DNA of 47,307 nucleotides. It comes from Candidatus Sulfopaludibacter sp. SbA4. Lineage in GTDB: Bacteria; Acidobacteriota; Terriglobia; Bryobacterales; Bryobacteraceae. Positions 18,316-26,780 of this stretch are shown here, one piece after another. Under the pieces are notes generated by a model. It saw only the letters and a list, made by a program, of their open reading frames with translations. It was not told where the DNA came from and ran no database searches. The stretch lies in contig OMOG01000101.1 of the NCBI GenBank assembly GCA_900290305.1, forward strand, positions 1 through 47,307. The letters run 5' to 3'. Both the position numbers and the translations under genes were made by a program. Within the stretch, counting starts at the first letter, position 1, and each line of letters starts with the position of its first letter.

Positions 18316-18582
18316 ATGACCGTCGAGTTGAACCCTGAATTGGAAGCACTTATTCAAAAACGCCTGCAAAGCGGCGTGTTTCAAAGCGTCGAGGATGTCC
18401 TGCTGCAAGCTCTGGAGTCTCAGGATGCCGAGGAAGCGTGGCTAGAATTGCACCGTAGAGAGGTCGGAGAAAAACTGGAACGGGCGATGGAGGAGTTCGA
18501 CCAAGGAGGCGGCATCCCCGGAAGCGAAGTGCGCCAGCGCCTGCGGGAGATGAAGTCCGCCAGCCTAGCTTGGGGCAAATGA
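18316..18582 (+). CDS. parD: ParD-like antitoxin
   Basis: The 88-residue protein begins with a ribbon-helix-helix region (MTVELNPELEALIQKRLQSG, FQSVEDVLLQALE) and ends in a charged, flexible tail that would wrap the toxin (ERAMEEFDQGGGIPGSEVRQRL). Its TGA overlaps the ATG of the next gene (ATGA), the standard arrangement of type II antitoxin-toxin operons. Normally the complex binds its own promoter. Because the adjacent toxin gene is frameshifted, the antitoxin may be an orphan. Confidence 0.85.
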   Translation: MTVELNPELEALIQKRLQSGVFQSVEDVLLQALESQDAEEAWLELHRREVGEKLERAMEEFDQGGGIPGSEVRQRLREMKSASLAWGK

Positions 18583-18886
18583 AAGAGCTTTACGCTCTCT
18601 CTTCCTACGCCCTTCGCGATCTTTTCGAAATTTGGGGCTACATCCGGCAAGACAGTCTCGAGACGGCGGATCGCGTCGAGACCGAGTTGCTGGACAAATG
18701 TGAATCCCTGGCGCGAATGCCGGGCCAGGACATCGTCGGCCCGACTATACCAAGGCGCCAGTCTTATTCTTCCCGGTCTATTCCTATCTGATCGCTTACC
18801 GCCCGGGAACCCGTCCATTGCAGATACTCGCCATCGTACATGGGGCGCGCAACGTGCGGAAGGTTCTCAGGCAGCGAGACCTCTAG
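18579..18886 (+). pseudogene. parE: ParE-like toxin, single-base frameshift
   Basis: The first frame reads MKELYALSSYALRDLFEIW and continues to ARMPGQ; one base appears lost in the G run near 18724-18729, and the third frame then gives GHRRPDYTKAP, VLFFPVYSYLIAYRP, LQILAIVHGARNVRKVL and a TAG at 18884-18886. Together these make a normal ParE/RelE-superfamily protein of about 102 residues (family targets are gyrase for ParE or ribosomal mRNA for RelE). As written, the product stops at 18791 with an altered C terminus, losing the VHGAR motif that the fold needs, so it should be inactive. A consensus error of one G would restore it. Confidence 0.8.
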
Positions 18887-19104
18887 CATCGCTCATGCAA
18901 TTCGTCTCGCGTCCAGGTCACCTTGCCGGCGGTGCCCCGATCGGGTGCGTTGCGGATTCTCGCCAGAAATCGACGCCTGGCCACGGCGATCTGTTCTGTG
19001 TTCTTGTGAGGCCTCACGTATCCATTGTAAACTCGCCCTGCCGACCCCTGCCGCAACTCGCTTTCCACCACGGGGTTTGCAACATATTAAGATATCGGTT
19101 ACCC
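18887..19104. other. Gap before the giant surface-protein gene
   Basis: No gene supported. A 62-residue minus-strand frame (GRVYNGYVRPHKNTEQIAVARRRFLARI) is open here but unrecognised and lacks a ribosome site. The right end holds the promoter-like sequence at 19062-19090. Confidence 0.5.
19062..19090 (+). promoter_or_regulatory. Candidate promoter of the giant surface-protein gene
   Basis: TTTCCA at 19062-19067 and TATTAA at 19085-19090 are separated by 17 bp. The expected transcript start is about eight bases before the GTG at 19105, so the leader would be very short. The region is locally A+T-rich compared with its surroundings. Confidence 0.4.
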
Positions 19105-22100
19105 GTGCGTCTCGATCGGTCCTTTTCTATTCTTCTCCGCGTGTGGCTGCTGGGTGCAGCGGCCTGCGCCCTCCATGGGCAGGTGCTGGTTTCCCTGGGA
19201 GCCGGCACGGGATGCGGCTCGCTCCAGGGCGCCCAGACCTGTACGCTCACCGCCCGCGTCACGGGGGCAGTCAACCAGTCGGTCACCTGGGGCTTCAGTC
19301 CGACGGTGGCCGGGGCGGCGGTCGGAAACGGCAGCGCCCCCGATTCCACCGGTCTATCCACCATTACCTACAAGGCTCCCAATTTCATCACCACGCGCCA
19401 GATCGTTACTGTGACGGCCACCAGCGTGGCGGATCCCACGCAGTTCGCTACCGTCTCCATCACCCTGGTGCCGATCACCATTATTGTGCTGGTGAACCCG
19501 CCTTCGGTGACGCTCGGCAACGGGCAGACGCAGCAGTTCTCGGCCAGCGTAAGCGGCATCAGCCAGACCGGCGTCACCTGGAGTATCAACCCGCAGGTGG
19601 GCGCAATCGATCCTAACAGCGGCATGTACACGGCGCCGTCGCCGATCGCCGCCAGTCAGAAAGTCACCGTCATCGCCACCAGTGTTTTCGATCCCACCAC
19701 CAACGGCACGGCCACCGTCACGCTGCAGCCGATCTCGGTGACCTTGTCTCCGGCGGCGGTGACCTTGAGCGCCAACCAGTCGCAGCAGTTCACCCCCACC
19801 CTCTTGGGTTCCAGCGCCGGGGTTCTCTGGTCCATCAGCCCGCAGGTGGGGAACATCACGAACAGCGGGCTGTACACAGCGCCCTCCAGCATCGCGGCCA
19901 GCTCGAAGGTCACGGTGACCGCGACCAGCGTCGACGACCCGACCAAATCGGGCACGGCGGTGGTGACCCTCCAGCCAGCGCCGGCGATCACCGTGGCGGT
20001 CTCTCCGGCCAGCGTGACTTTGACCAACAGCCAGACGCAGCAGTTTACCGCCGCCTTACAGAACAACATCGCCGGAGTCACCTGGTCCATCAACCCGCAG
20101 TTGGGGGCGATCGACAACACCGGCCTCTACACCGCCCCGGCAACCATCACTTCGAGCAACTCGAAAGTCACGGTGACGGCGACCAGCATAGACGACCCCA
20201 CCAAGTCGGGCAGCGCATCCATCACATTGCAGGCCGCTCCAGCGGCTTCCGTGACGGTGACTCCGGCTACTGTCACGCTGAGTAACAACCAGACGCAACA
20301 GTTCTCCGCCACCGTGCAGAACTCCACCGCGGGAGTGACCTGGTCCATCAATCCGCAGATCGGAACTATCGACCCGACGGGTTTCTACACCGCGCCGGGA
20401 TTGATCTCCGGAACGCAAAAGGTCACCGTGACCGCCACGAGCATCTCGGATGCTTCCAAGACCGGCACGGCGACCATCACGCTGGCCACGGCGGTGGACG
20501 TGGGCGTAGGGGCGCCCCCCTCGCTGGTGCAACAGTTCGTGCAGGCCTACTACCGGAATGGGTTCAACTTCCTGGTGACTCTGCCGCCGTTGGGCAACGT
20601 GAAGAAACTGGGGACCACCGGCTATGTGCAGGAGTTCTCCGACCTCAAGACATCCGGCTTGAAAGACGCCCTGGCCACCATTAGTCCCACGGTAAACACC
20701 ACTAATCCCGATACCGGCGAAGTCACTTCCGTAGTTCAACTCTTGGGTAATCTGTACACGAACTACACGTCGGTGGGCGCATCCACTGCCGGTTATCCAC
20801 TCGGGGATACACTGATCTGCCCGGGCTTCGACCCGGCCAACAACTGCGAATACGATTTCTTCGACAAGGGATATGCGCTGTTTGCTTACGCCGTGCCCCT
20901 GGCGACGGGGCAGGACTTCGTCGTGCGGCTGGGCTTCTACACGGAGTGGACGGCCACGGGCGGCATCTCGGTGCTGGGGCGTCCGGTGGATGTGGAAACC
21001 GCCATTACCGGCGCAATTATTCCTCCAGCTACCGCAGGCACGACGGCAACCGTACAGACCTTCGCCAGCGGCGCGATCTACACCATCACTTCGGGGCCGA
21101 ACAAGAACAAAGTGTTCAGCGTGCTGGAACCGATCTGGGACCTGTACCAGACCGAGCTCGGGCCTTCCGGGACGCTGGGTCTGCCCACCAGCGAGTTGCT
21201 GGAGGTTTCGAGCGGCGTGTATCGGCAGAGTTTCGAAGGCGGAGCCCTCCAGAATACGACGGGAGGCGGCGGACCCACGGTGCAGTTGCCGGTGGCTTCG
21301 GTAAGTCTGATCGGTGGGCCATCGGGCGGCGCCGTCACGTTGAACCTGGGGCAGACCCTTCCGGTTACCGCATTGCCGATCTCTACCAGCGGCGGGAACC
21401 TCACGGACCGGCCGGTTTCGTGGAGCACCACGAACGGCAAGGTCGTCTCGATTCAGGCGACGGGGCAGAGCGCGGTGCTCACAGCGGTGGGCGGCGGGAC
21501 GGCCAACGTGACTGCGTCCAGCGGAGGCGTGACCAGTCCCAAGCTGACGGTGACGGTGATCGCGCCGTGCTGCCAGATTGGCGATGGCGCTCCATCCTCG
21601 GTGGTGCAGGCCTTCCAGGACGCCATCACCCGCAACAAGCTTTCGATTCAGGTTCCGGCTCCTTCCGTGGCGGTGCGCGTGGGGAACGGCTACGTGCAGA
21701 TGGTGCAGTCGAGCGATCCGAATTCGCCGGGCGCCTACATGCTGGCGCAGGCGGACCAGGCCGGCACGGCGTACATCGTGGGCGGCGCGGTGCTGGCTCG
21801 ATATCAGAGCCTGGGCGGTCCCGCGGGAGCCCTGGGATATCCCATCAGCGACCAGAGCGCCTTGGGAACGCAGCGGTTCGCCGCGAGCGCGGCGCTGGCC
21901 GGCAATCCGGTGCGCCTGGTGACCGGCGGAGTGCTGGCCAAGTGGGCGCTGCTGGGCTACGAGACCGGGGCTCCCGGGCCGCCCATTGCGGAGGCCACGG
22001 GCTTTTCCACCTTCGGCGCCAACTCGGGTTCCAGCCAGACTTTCGGGTTTGGCACGATTTATGCGGCCACGGCAGGCCCGCGCGCCGGACAGAGTTACTA

Positions 22101-24396
22101 CGTGGGCGGCCTCATTCAGATCCGGTACAACGCGGTCGGCGGGGCTGCGGGCAACTATGGCATGCCGGTCAGCGACGAATTCGTGACCGGGAGTCTGCAC
22201 CAGCAGAACTTCGAGGGGGGCAACATCACGTATTCCACCGGCGATACCGCCGCGGTCGACCATCCCGCCGCCAAGGTCCCGGCCGTGATTGTGGCCCCTA
22301 CTTCGATTTCGGCCGGCGGACGCGCGCGCCTGGCGATTTCCGGCTTCCCCAATAACAGCACCATCCGCGTCTCCGTGACCGGCGAGCCCGATTTCCTGGT
22401 GACCACGGCCAACGGCGCCTATGGTTGGGACATGGCCGTTCCGCTGACCGCGCAGAGCGGCACGGTGAGCATCCATGCGGCGGATACCGGCGGCTCCTCC
22501 ACCGCGGACGGTTCGCTGAGCATCAAAGGCTTCGCCAACAACCGTCTGCCCATTGCCAAGGTGCAGGGCGACAATCAGACCGGACTTCCGGGCGCGATGC
22601 TGCCGATCTCGCTGCGCATCGCCCTGTTGGATTCCACCGGCAGCCCGGTGGTAGGCGCAGCGGTGGTCTTTCAGGCTTCGCCAGGAGCGCAGCTTTCCAC
22701 CGGCGCCGCACTGACTAACAGCTCCGGGCAGGCCGAGACGTTCGTGCGTCTGCCGACCTCTGAAGGTGTCACCGCGGTGACCGCCGACGTGCCCTCGATT
22801 GCGCAAGCTCCCGTGACCTTCTACATGCGCGCGGCGGCTGCGAGCCTATCGAACTTCCCCAAGCTGATGCAGGCGGGCGACACTCGCCTGGGCAATGGAG
22901 GCGCCACCATTGCGCAGAAGGGCGCCCTGCTCACGGCGGTGACTTCGATTCTGAAATATCACCAGAACCGCGGCGAACTGTCCTCGCCGTATGGCACGGC
23001 CGATCCCGTGACGCTGAACCAGTTTCTTTTGTCGGATTGCGCCGTGAATCCCCTGCATGGCGCATTGTGCGACGGATTCCTTTCGAATCCCGATTCGGGC
23101 GAGCAGGTCGTGAATCTCTGGCGCGCCGCGGATTTCACCGGCGGAGTGGATGTAACCGTGCAGAGCCCCACTGTCACGGCGGTCGCCGACCTGCTGGCGC
23201 AAGGATATCCCGCGCTGCTTTCGCTGGGCCTCTCGATGAACGGCACCCTGGTGGGCGGCCATTACGTGGTGGCTATGGGGGTGGCAGCCGACGGCTCGAT
23301 CGTCATCCAGGATCCGAGCCCGCTGTTTGCCCGCAGCAATCTGAACGACTACCTCACGGGCTTCAGCGCCGCGGGCGGCACTTGGACCGCGACTCTTCGC
23401 GGCGTGGCGCAGTTTGCGCTGCGCAGCCCCAGCGCCACGCGCTTCATGGTGGCGGCGCTCTCCCAGCCGCCCGCCCTGATGCAGAGCCTGGCGCTGAATG
23501 TGACATCGCCGGCGGGCGCGTGCGGCGTGCCGGTCGACCTGCTCGACGCGGTCGATTCCTCGGGTAACGGCTCCGGCGGACTGACATCGCGAATCCAGGT
23601 TTGCGACGGATTGCAGGCGGCCTATCAAGTGAGTGTCGGGGCCTCCCAGCCGTACCGCGCCTTCGTCACTGACTTGGCCGCCGGCGGTACGTCGGTGGAT
23701 GTCTCGGGTAGTGCCCCCGCCACTTATAAGGCCTCGCGCCCGCAGCTTGCGCTGGATCTGGAGCCGCAGAACGTCGCCTTTACGGCGGACGCGGTGGTCA
23801 ATGCCGCCACGTTCACCAGCGGGATTGCACCGGGCGGGATCTTCTCGATCTTCGGCACCGGTCTTGCCGGCTCCGGCACGGCCACCACGGTGGATTTCGA
23901 TGGCACGGCGGCGACGGTGCTCTCGGCATCGCCATTCCAGATCAATGCGGTGGTGCCGCCGGGGACCGCCCCGGGCACGCACACGCTGGATGTGGCCTCG
24001 GCGTTCGGAAACGCCCAGCAGACGGTGACGGTTTCCCCGGTTGCGCCGGCGATTTTCCTGATCGGCAATCCGCCGGTGGGCGCGGTGGTGAATCAGAGCG
24101 GCACGCTGAACGGACCTTCCGCGCCGCTGCCGCGCGGGCAGGTCCTGATCATTTACGCGACGGGGCTGGGCGCCGTGGTCAAGCAGGGGCAACTCTCCGT
24201 GGCCACTACTCCGGTCACCGTGATGCTGAATGGACAGGAATTGCCCACTGCGTATGCCGGGCTGGCGCCTGGATCGATCGGAGAGTACCAGGTGAATGTC
24301 ACGATTCCAGCGAACACACCTCCCGGCTTGTCGGTGGCGCTGGCGCTCAAGCAGGGCGGCCTGTTGAGTAATACGGTCTCAGTGGCGTTGCAGTAA
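19105..24396 (+). CDS. Giant secreted protein: Ig-like repeats, LGFP-like modules, C39-like domain, TIGR03437 C terminus
   Basis: The 1763-residue product has a signal peptide (RLDRSFSILLRVWLLGAAACALHG). About 30-470: five bacterial Ig-like units of about 90 residues with QQF(S/T), G(V)TWSINPQ(V/I)G, GLYTAP and VTVTATS signatures. About 470-1100: two LGFP-like modules (GYPLGDTL, LGLPTSELLE, GALGYPISDQ, NYGMPVSDE) separated by a further Ig unit. About 1140-1240: more Ig-like sequence. About 1248-1440: a papain-like C39-type domain with GGHYVVAMG and IQDPSP, but KGALLTAVTSIL where an active enzyme has cysteine. About 1564-1763: the Solibacter-type TIGR03437 domain (VVNAATFTSGIAPGGIFSIFGTGL, ATVLSASPFQINAVVPP). 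Likely a surface adhesin or scaffold. GTG at 19105 is the start giving a proper signal peptide; the frame is open earlier. Confidence 0.85.
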   Translation: MRLDRSFSILLRVWLLGAAACALHGQVLVSLGAGTGCGSLQGAQTCTLTARVTGAVNQSVTWGFSPTVAGAAVGNGSAPDSTGLSTITYKAPNFITTRQIVTVTATSVADPTQFATVSITLVPITIIVLVNPPSVTLGNGQTQQFSASVSGISQTGVTWSINPQVGAIDPNSGMYTAPSPIAASQKVTVIATSVFDPTTNGTATVTLQPISVTLSPAAVTLSANQSQQFTPTLLGSSAGVLWSISPQVGNITNSGLYTAPSSIAASSKVTVTATSVDDPTKSGTAVVTLQPAPAITVAVSPASVTLTNSQTQQFTAALQNNIAGVTWSINPQLGAIDNTGLYTAPATITSSNSKVTVTATSIDDPTKSGSASITLQAAPAASVTVTPATVTLSNNQTQQFSATVQNSTAGVTWSINPQIGTIDPTGFYTAPGLISGTQKVTVTATSISDASKTGTATITLATAVDVGVGAPPSLVQQFVQAYYRNGFNFLVTLPPLGNVKKLGTTGYVQEFSDLKTSGLKDALATISPTVNTTNPDTGEVTSVVQLLGNLYTNYTSVGASTAGYPLGDTLICPGFDPANNCEYDFFDKGYALFAYAVPLATGQDFVVRLGFYTEWTATGGISVLGRPVDVETAITGAIIPPATAGTTATVQTFASGAIYTITSGPNKNKVFSVLEPIWDLYQTELGPSGTLGLPTSELLEVSSGVYRQSFEGGALQNTTGGGGPTVQLPVASVSLIGGPSGGAVTLNLGQTLPVTALPISTSGGNLTDRPVSWSTTNGKVVSIQATGQSAVLTAVGGGTANVTASSGGVTSPKLTVTVIAPCCQIGDGAPSSVVQAFQDAITRNKLSIQVPAPSVAVRVGNGYVQMVQSSDPNSPGAYMLAQADQAGTAYIVGGAVLARYQSLGGPAGALGYPISDQSALGTQRFAASAALAGNPVRLVTGGVLAKWALLGYETGAPGPPIAEATGFSTFGANSGSSQTFGFGTIYAATAGPRAGQSYYVGGLIQIRYNAVGGAAGNYGMPVSDEFVTGSLHQQNFEGGNITYSTGDTAAVDHPAAKVPAVIVAPTSISAGGRARLAISGFPNNSTIRVSVTGEPDFLVTTANGAYGWDMAVPLTAQSGTVSIHAADTGGSSTADGSLSIKGFANNRLPIAKVQGDNQTGLPGAMLPISLRIALLDSTGSPVVGAAVVFQASPGAQLSTGAALTNSSGQAETFVRLPTSEGVTAVTADVPSIAQAPVTFYMRAAAASLSNFPKLMQAGDTRLGNGGATIAQKGALLTAVTSILKYHQNRGELSSPYGTADPVTLNQFLLSDCAVNPLHGALCDGFLSNPDSGEQVVNLWRAADFTGGVDVTVQSPTVTAVADLLAQGYPALLSLGLSMNGTLVGGHYVVAMGVAADGSIVIQDPSPLFARSNLNDYLTGFSAAGGTWTATLRGVAQFALRSPSATRFMVAALSQPPALMQSLALNVTSPAGACGVPVDLLDAVDSSGNGSGGLTSRIQVCDGLQAAYQVSVGASQPYRAFVTDLAAGGTSVDVSGSAPATYKASRPQLALDLEPQNVAFTADAVVNAATFTSGIAPGGIFSIFGTGLAGSGTATTVDFDGTAATVLSASPFQINAVVPPGTAPGTHTLDVASAFGNAQQTVTVSPVAPAIFLIGNPPVGAVVNQSGTLNGPSAPLPRGQVLIIYATGLGAVVKQGQLSVATTPVTVMLNGQELPTAYAGLAPGSIGEYQVNVTIPANTPPGLSVALALKQGGLLSNTVSVALQ
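24232..24396 (+). repeat. Left copy of a 165-bp repeat flanking the TIR-STAND island
   Basis: The last 165 bp of the TIGR03437 gene, from GGACAGGAATTGCCCAC to its TAA, recur without indels at 28781-28945. I count 18 mismatches by eye, about 89 percent identity. Sequences beyond both copies are unrelated. Confidence 0.9.
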
Positions 24397-24806
24397 AGAA
24401 AGCTGAGGCTCAGTCCCGCCGAGGTGGCCCTAGCTGCCTGACCAGAGAAGCGCCGATCACCCTGCTAAGACACGGTTTCTCAGTGCCGCCGGTATCCCGC
24501 CATCATTATCGGCGATCGCCGCCGAACCAAAGCTGGGTTGCGGCGCCAGGCGAAGCACATGAAGGACGCCAGCGCCGGTAACAGCCAAGGCCCCCCACTC
24601 ACGCACTTCCTCAACGCATCTCGTCGAGCGACGACGAAAGTGGGCTCTGGCTGACGCCGCTTCGAGTGTAACGGCCGAAAGCCCTCGCCCCAACCTCGAC
24701 AACAACACCGTCAACGCGCGCGTTACTCCGCAGAGAAGGCGAGCAAGCGCCATCCCGAGAATCGGCGGATGAATTCGTACACTCAATTCGCTACAGTAGA
24801 TCATCA
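24397..24806. other. 410-bp gap at the left edge of the TIR-STAND island
   Basis: No gene is supported. A 115-residue minus-strand frame (24457-24804) begins with ATG right before the TIR gene, but its product (LARLLCGVTRALTVLLSRLG, ARAHFRRRSTRCVEEVREWG) is unrecognised and there is no ribosome site. The gap must contain the promoter of the TIR-STAND gene; the A+T-rich stretch at 24770-24806 is the likeliest place, without clear consensus boxes. Confidence 0.5.
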
Positions 24807-26747
24807 GTGAATAAGCCGATTTTCATCAGCTACCGGATCAATGATGCGGCGGGTCACGCCGGGCGGCTCTCGGATGCGCTGAAGTCACGGTTCCCGGGCC
24901 AGGTCTTTCTCGATGCCGATGTCCTGAAGGGTGGCATGCTGTGGGCACCGGAAATCGAAGAGAATGTCCGGAATTGCGATGTCTTCCTGGCGCTAATCGG
25001 CGAGATGTGGCTCAGAGCCCAAGACCCCGACTCCGGAATGCGCCGGCTTGATCAGCCCGAAGACTGGGTCCGCCGTGAGATCGAGATTGCCTTGGCCAGG
25101 AATCCGCGACCTCTCATCGTGCCCGTCCTGGTCGGCGGCGGTGCCCTTCCCAAAGCCGCACACCTTCCAGCCAGTATTGCCCAACTCCCTGACTTTCAGC
25201 ACCAAACCATCGACCCTTCCGACTACGAGCACGGGATTGAACGCCTCGCCGAACGGTTTCCAAGACACCTCCAGCCGATAACGCGCTCCGTCCTTACTCT
25301 GGAAGGCTCGCCCGCAGAAGCCCGGGGTGAAACTGATCGGGAAAGCACACGGGGTCGAGAGCTGCGACTGGGCGCAATGCTCGTAGATCATCGGAGCTTC
25401 CTTCACAATCGCCTCGACAGCTTTGTCGGCCGTGCAAGCGAATTAGCCAGCCTCACTTCCTTGATCCAAACCAATCGGTTAACCGGCGGCTACATCACAA
25501 TTACTGGCGAAGCGGGCCAAGGGAAGAGTAGCATCATCGCCAAACTCATCGATACGTTCGCCCCTGAAACACCCATTGTACACGTCATACCCTTCAACCC
25601 GGGCCCAGACCACCAGATTATCCTGCTCAGAGATATCCTGGCGCAACTGCTTCTCAAGCACGATCTTCCCGACATCTATGTCGCGAGCGAGACTCGTCCA
25701 ATTTTGCGTCACTCTTTTTCAAAGGTCCTTCAGGAGATAGTCAGCCACTCCGGCAGAGAGACGATTTTTATCGACGGCCTGGATCAAATTCAGGAGGACT
25801 TGACCGGTGAACGCGACCTGACGTTTCTTCCGCGCACCATTCCTCCCGGCATAGTATGTGTGATCGGGACCAGGCCAAATGATACGCTGAGGCCGCTCGA
25901 ACTGCTCACGCCGCATCAAGAATACAAGCTACCGGTTCTGGGCGAAGGGGACTTTACCCTCATTCTGCAGCGTCGAGGGGTCGCGCTGCCTGCGGACCTT
26001 ATGCACAAGCTCTACCTTGGATTGCAGGCTCACGCTCTATACTTGGATCTGGCGGCCAAGGAACTTGCCTTCGCTGCTAACAGCGATCCGGCGGCCCTAT
26101 TCTCTCGGTTGACGCCTAACCCTGAAAGCGTGTTTTCGCTTTCTATTGACCGTCTGAAGCTTACAAGAGACCGGTGGCAGCACATACTTAAACCGATCCT
26201 CGGAGTGCTGCTGGTAGCTCAGGAAGCGATTAGCGAACATGCGCTCCGGATCCTTCTCCGAGCAGAGGGAGACGATGTACGCGAAGGCTTGCTAAAACTA
26301 GGCGGCCTGGTAAGCCACGACTCACGTGGTTACTATCAGCTCTTTCATCTAAAGTTCTATGACTACCTTCGATCAGCCAAGCATGAATACGATGCGCGTA
26401 GCGTGTTCGACCCGGACGATGAGATCAATTGGCACCGCCGGGTTGCTGAATGGTGTGCACCATCGGCACTCCATTCCATTGACCGATCCGATGAACCCGC
26501 CGGCGACAGCAAGGAGCAGGAAAGGCGGTCCTACGCTCTGGACCACCTGGTGGCGCATCTGTATCACGCAAACGAGTGGACCCTGCTATTCGGCTGCCTT
26601 GACAGCGATGAGTACCGTCGCGCAAAGCTTCAGCACGATCCGTCAACAAGAGGTTATGCTCGCGACCTCGAGTTTGGTTGCCGCGCGCTCGTCAGCAAAT
26701 TGTATTCTATCGACGAACGTATTGCATTGACTGCTAAGCTGTGGTGA
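24807..26747 (+). CDS. TIR-STAND NTPase (NLR-like), probably the 5' part of a longer gene
   Basis: Residues 1-155 form a TIR domain (PIFISYRIND, VFLDADVLKGG, CDVFLALIGEMWL, DWVRREIEIAL), with E91 in the position of the NAD-cleaving glutamate. Residues about 200-500 form a STAND-type NTPase: FVGRASELASL, P-loop GEAGQGKSS (234-242), Walker B TIFIDGLDQI (319-328), GTRP (354-357) and a winged-helix region to FHLKFYDYL. The last 130 residues begin a helical region. TIR-STAND proteins of bacteria sense phage products and then deplete NAD; that role is inferred here. GTG start at 24807. The frame stops at a lone TGA (26745-26747), and the same frame continues to 28751 with matching helical repeats. 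G+C is lower than in neighbours. Confidence 0.9.
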   Translation: MNKPIFISYRINDAAGHAGRLSDALKSRFPGQVFLDADVLKGGMLWAPEIEENVRNCDVFLALIGEMWLRAQDPDSGMRRLDQPEDWVRREIEIALARNPRPLIVPVLVGGGALPKAAHLPASIAQLPDFQHQTIDPSDYEHGIERLAERFPRHLQPITRSVLTLEGSPAEARGETDRESTRGRELRLGAMLVDHRSFLHNRLDSFVGRASELASLTSLIQTNRLTGGYITITGEAGQGKSSIIAKLIDTFAPETPIVHVIPFNPGPDHQIILLRDILAQLLLKHDLPDIYVASETRPILRHSFSKVLQEIVSHSGRETIFIDGLDQIQEDLTGERDLTFLPRTIPPGIVCVIGTRPNDTLRPLELLTPHQEYKLPVLGEGDFTLILQRRGVALPADLMHKLYLGLQAHALYLDLAAKELAFAANSDPAALFSRLTPNPESVFSLSIDRLKLTRDRWQHILKPILGVLLVAQEAISEHALRILLRAEGDDVREGLLKLGGLVSHDSRGYYQLFHLKFYDYLRSAKHEYDARSVFDPDDEINWHRRVAEWCAPSALHSIDRSDEPAGDSKEQERRSYALDHLVAHLYHANEWTLLFGCLDSDEYRRAKLQHDPSTRGYARDLEFGCRALVSKLYSIDERIALTAKLW

Positions 26748-26780
26748 TACTCGTTAAGACGGATCACGCTGGCCAGTAAA

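Noticed and set aside
20056-22806. 916-codon minus-strand open frame
   Set aside because: Lies antisense to the giant surface-protein gene; product is low-complexity R/G/H-rich with no recognisable domain, and the plus frame has clear Ig and LGFP-like modules.
24457-24804. 115-codon minus-strand frame beside the TIR-STAND gene
   Set aside because: No recognisable family, no ribosome site, and composition typical of a shadow frame; recorded only as a gap.
26745-26747. TGA decoded as tryptophan or selenocysteine
   Set aside because: TGA is used as a normal stop by many genes here, several in ATGA overlaps, and no SECIS-like hairpin is evident after this TGA.
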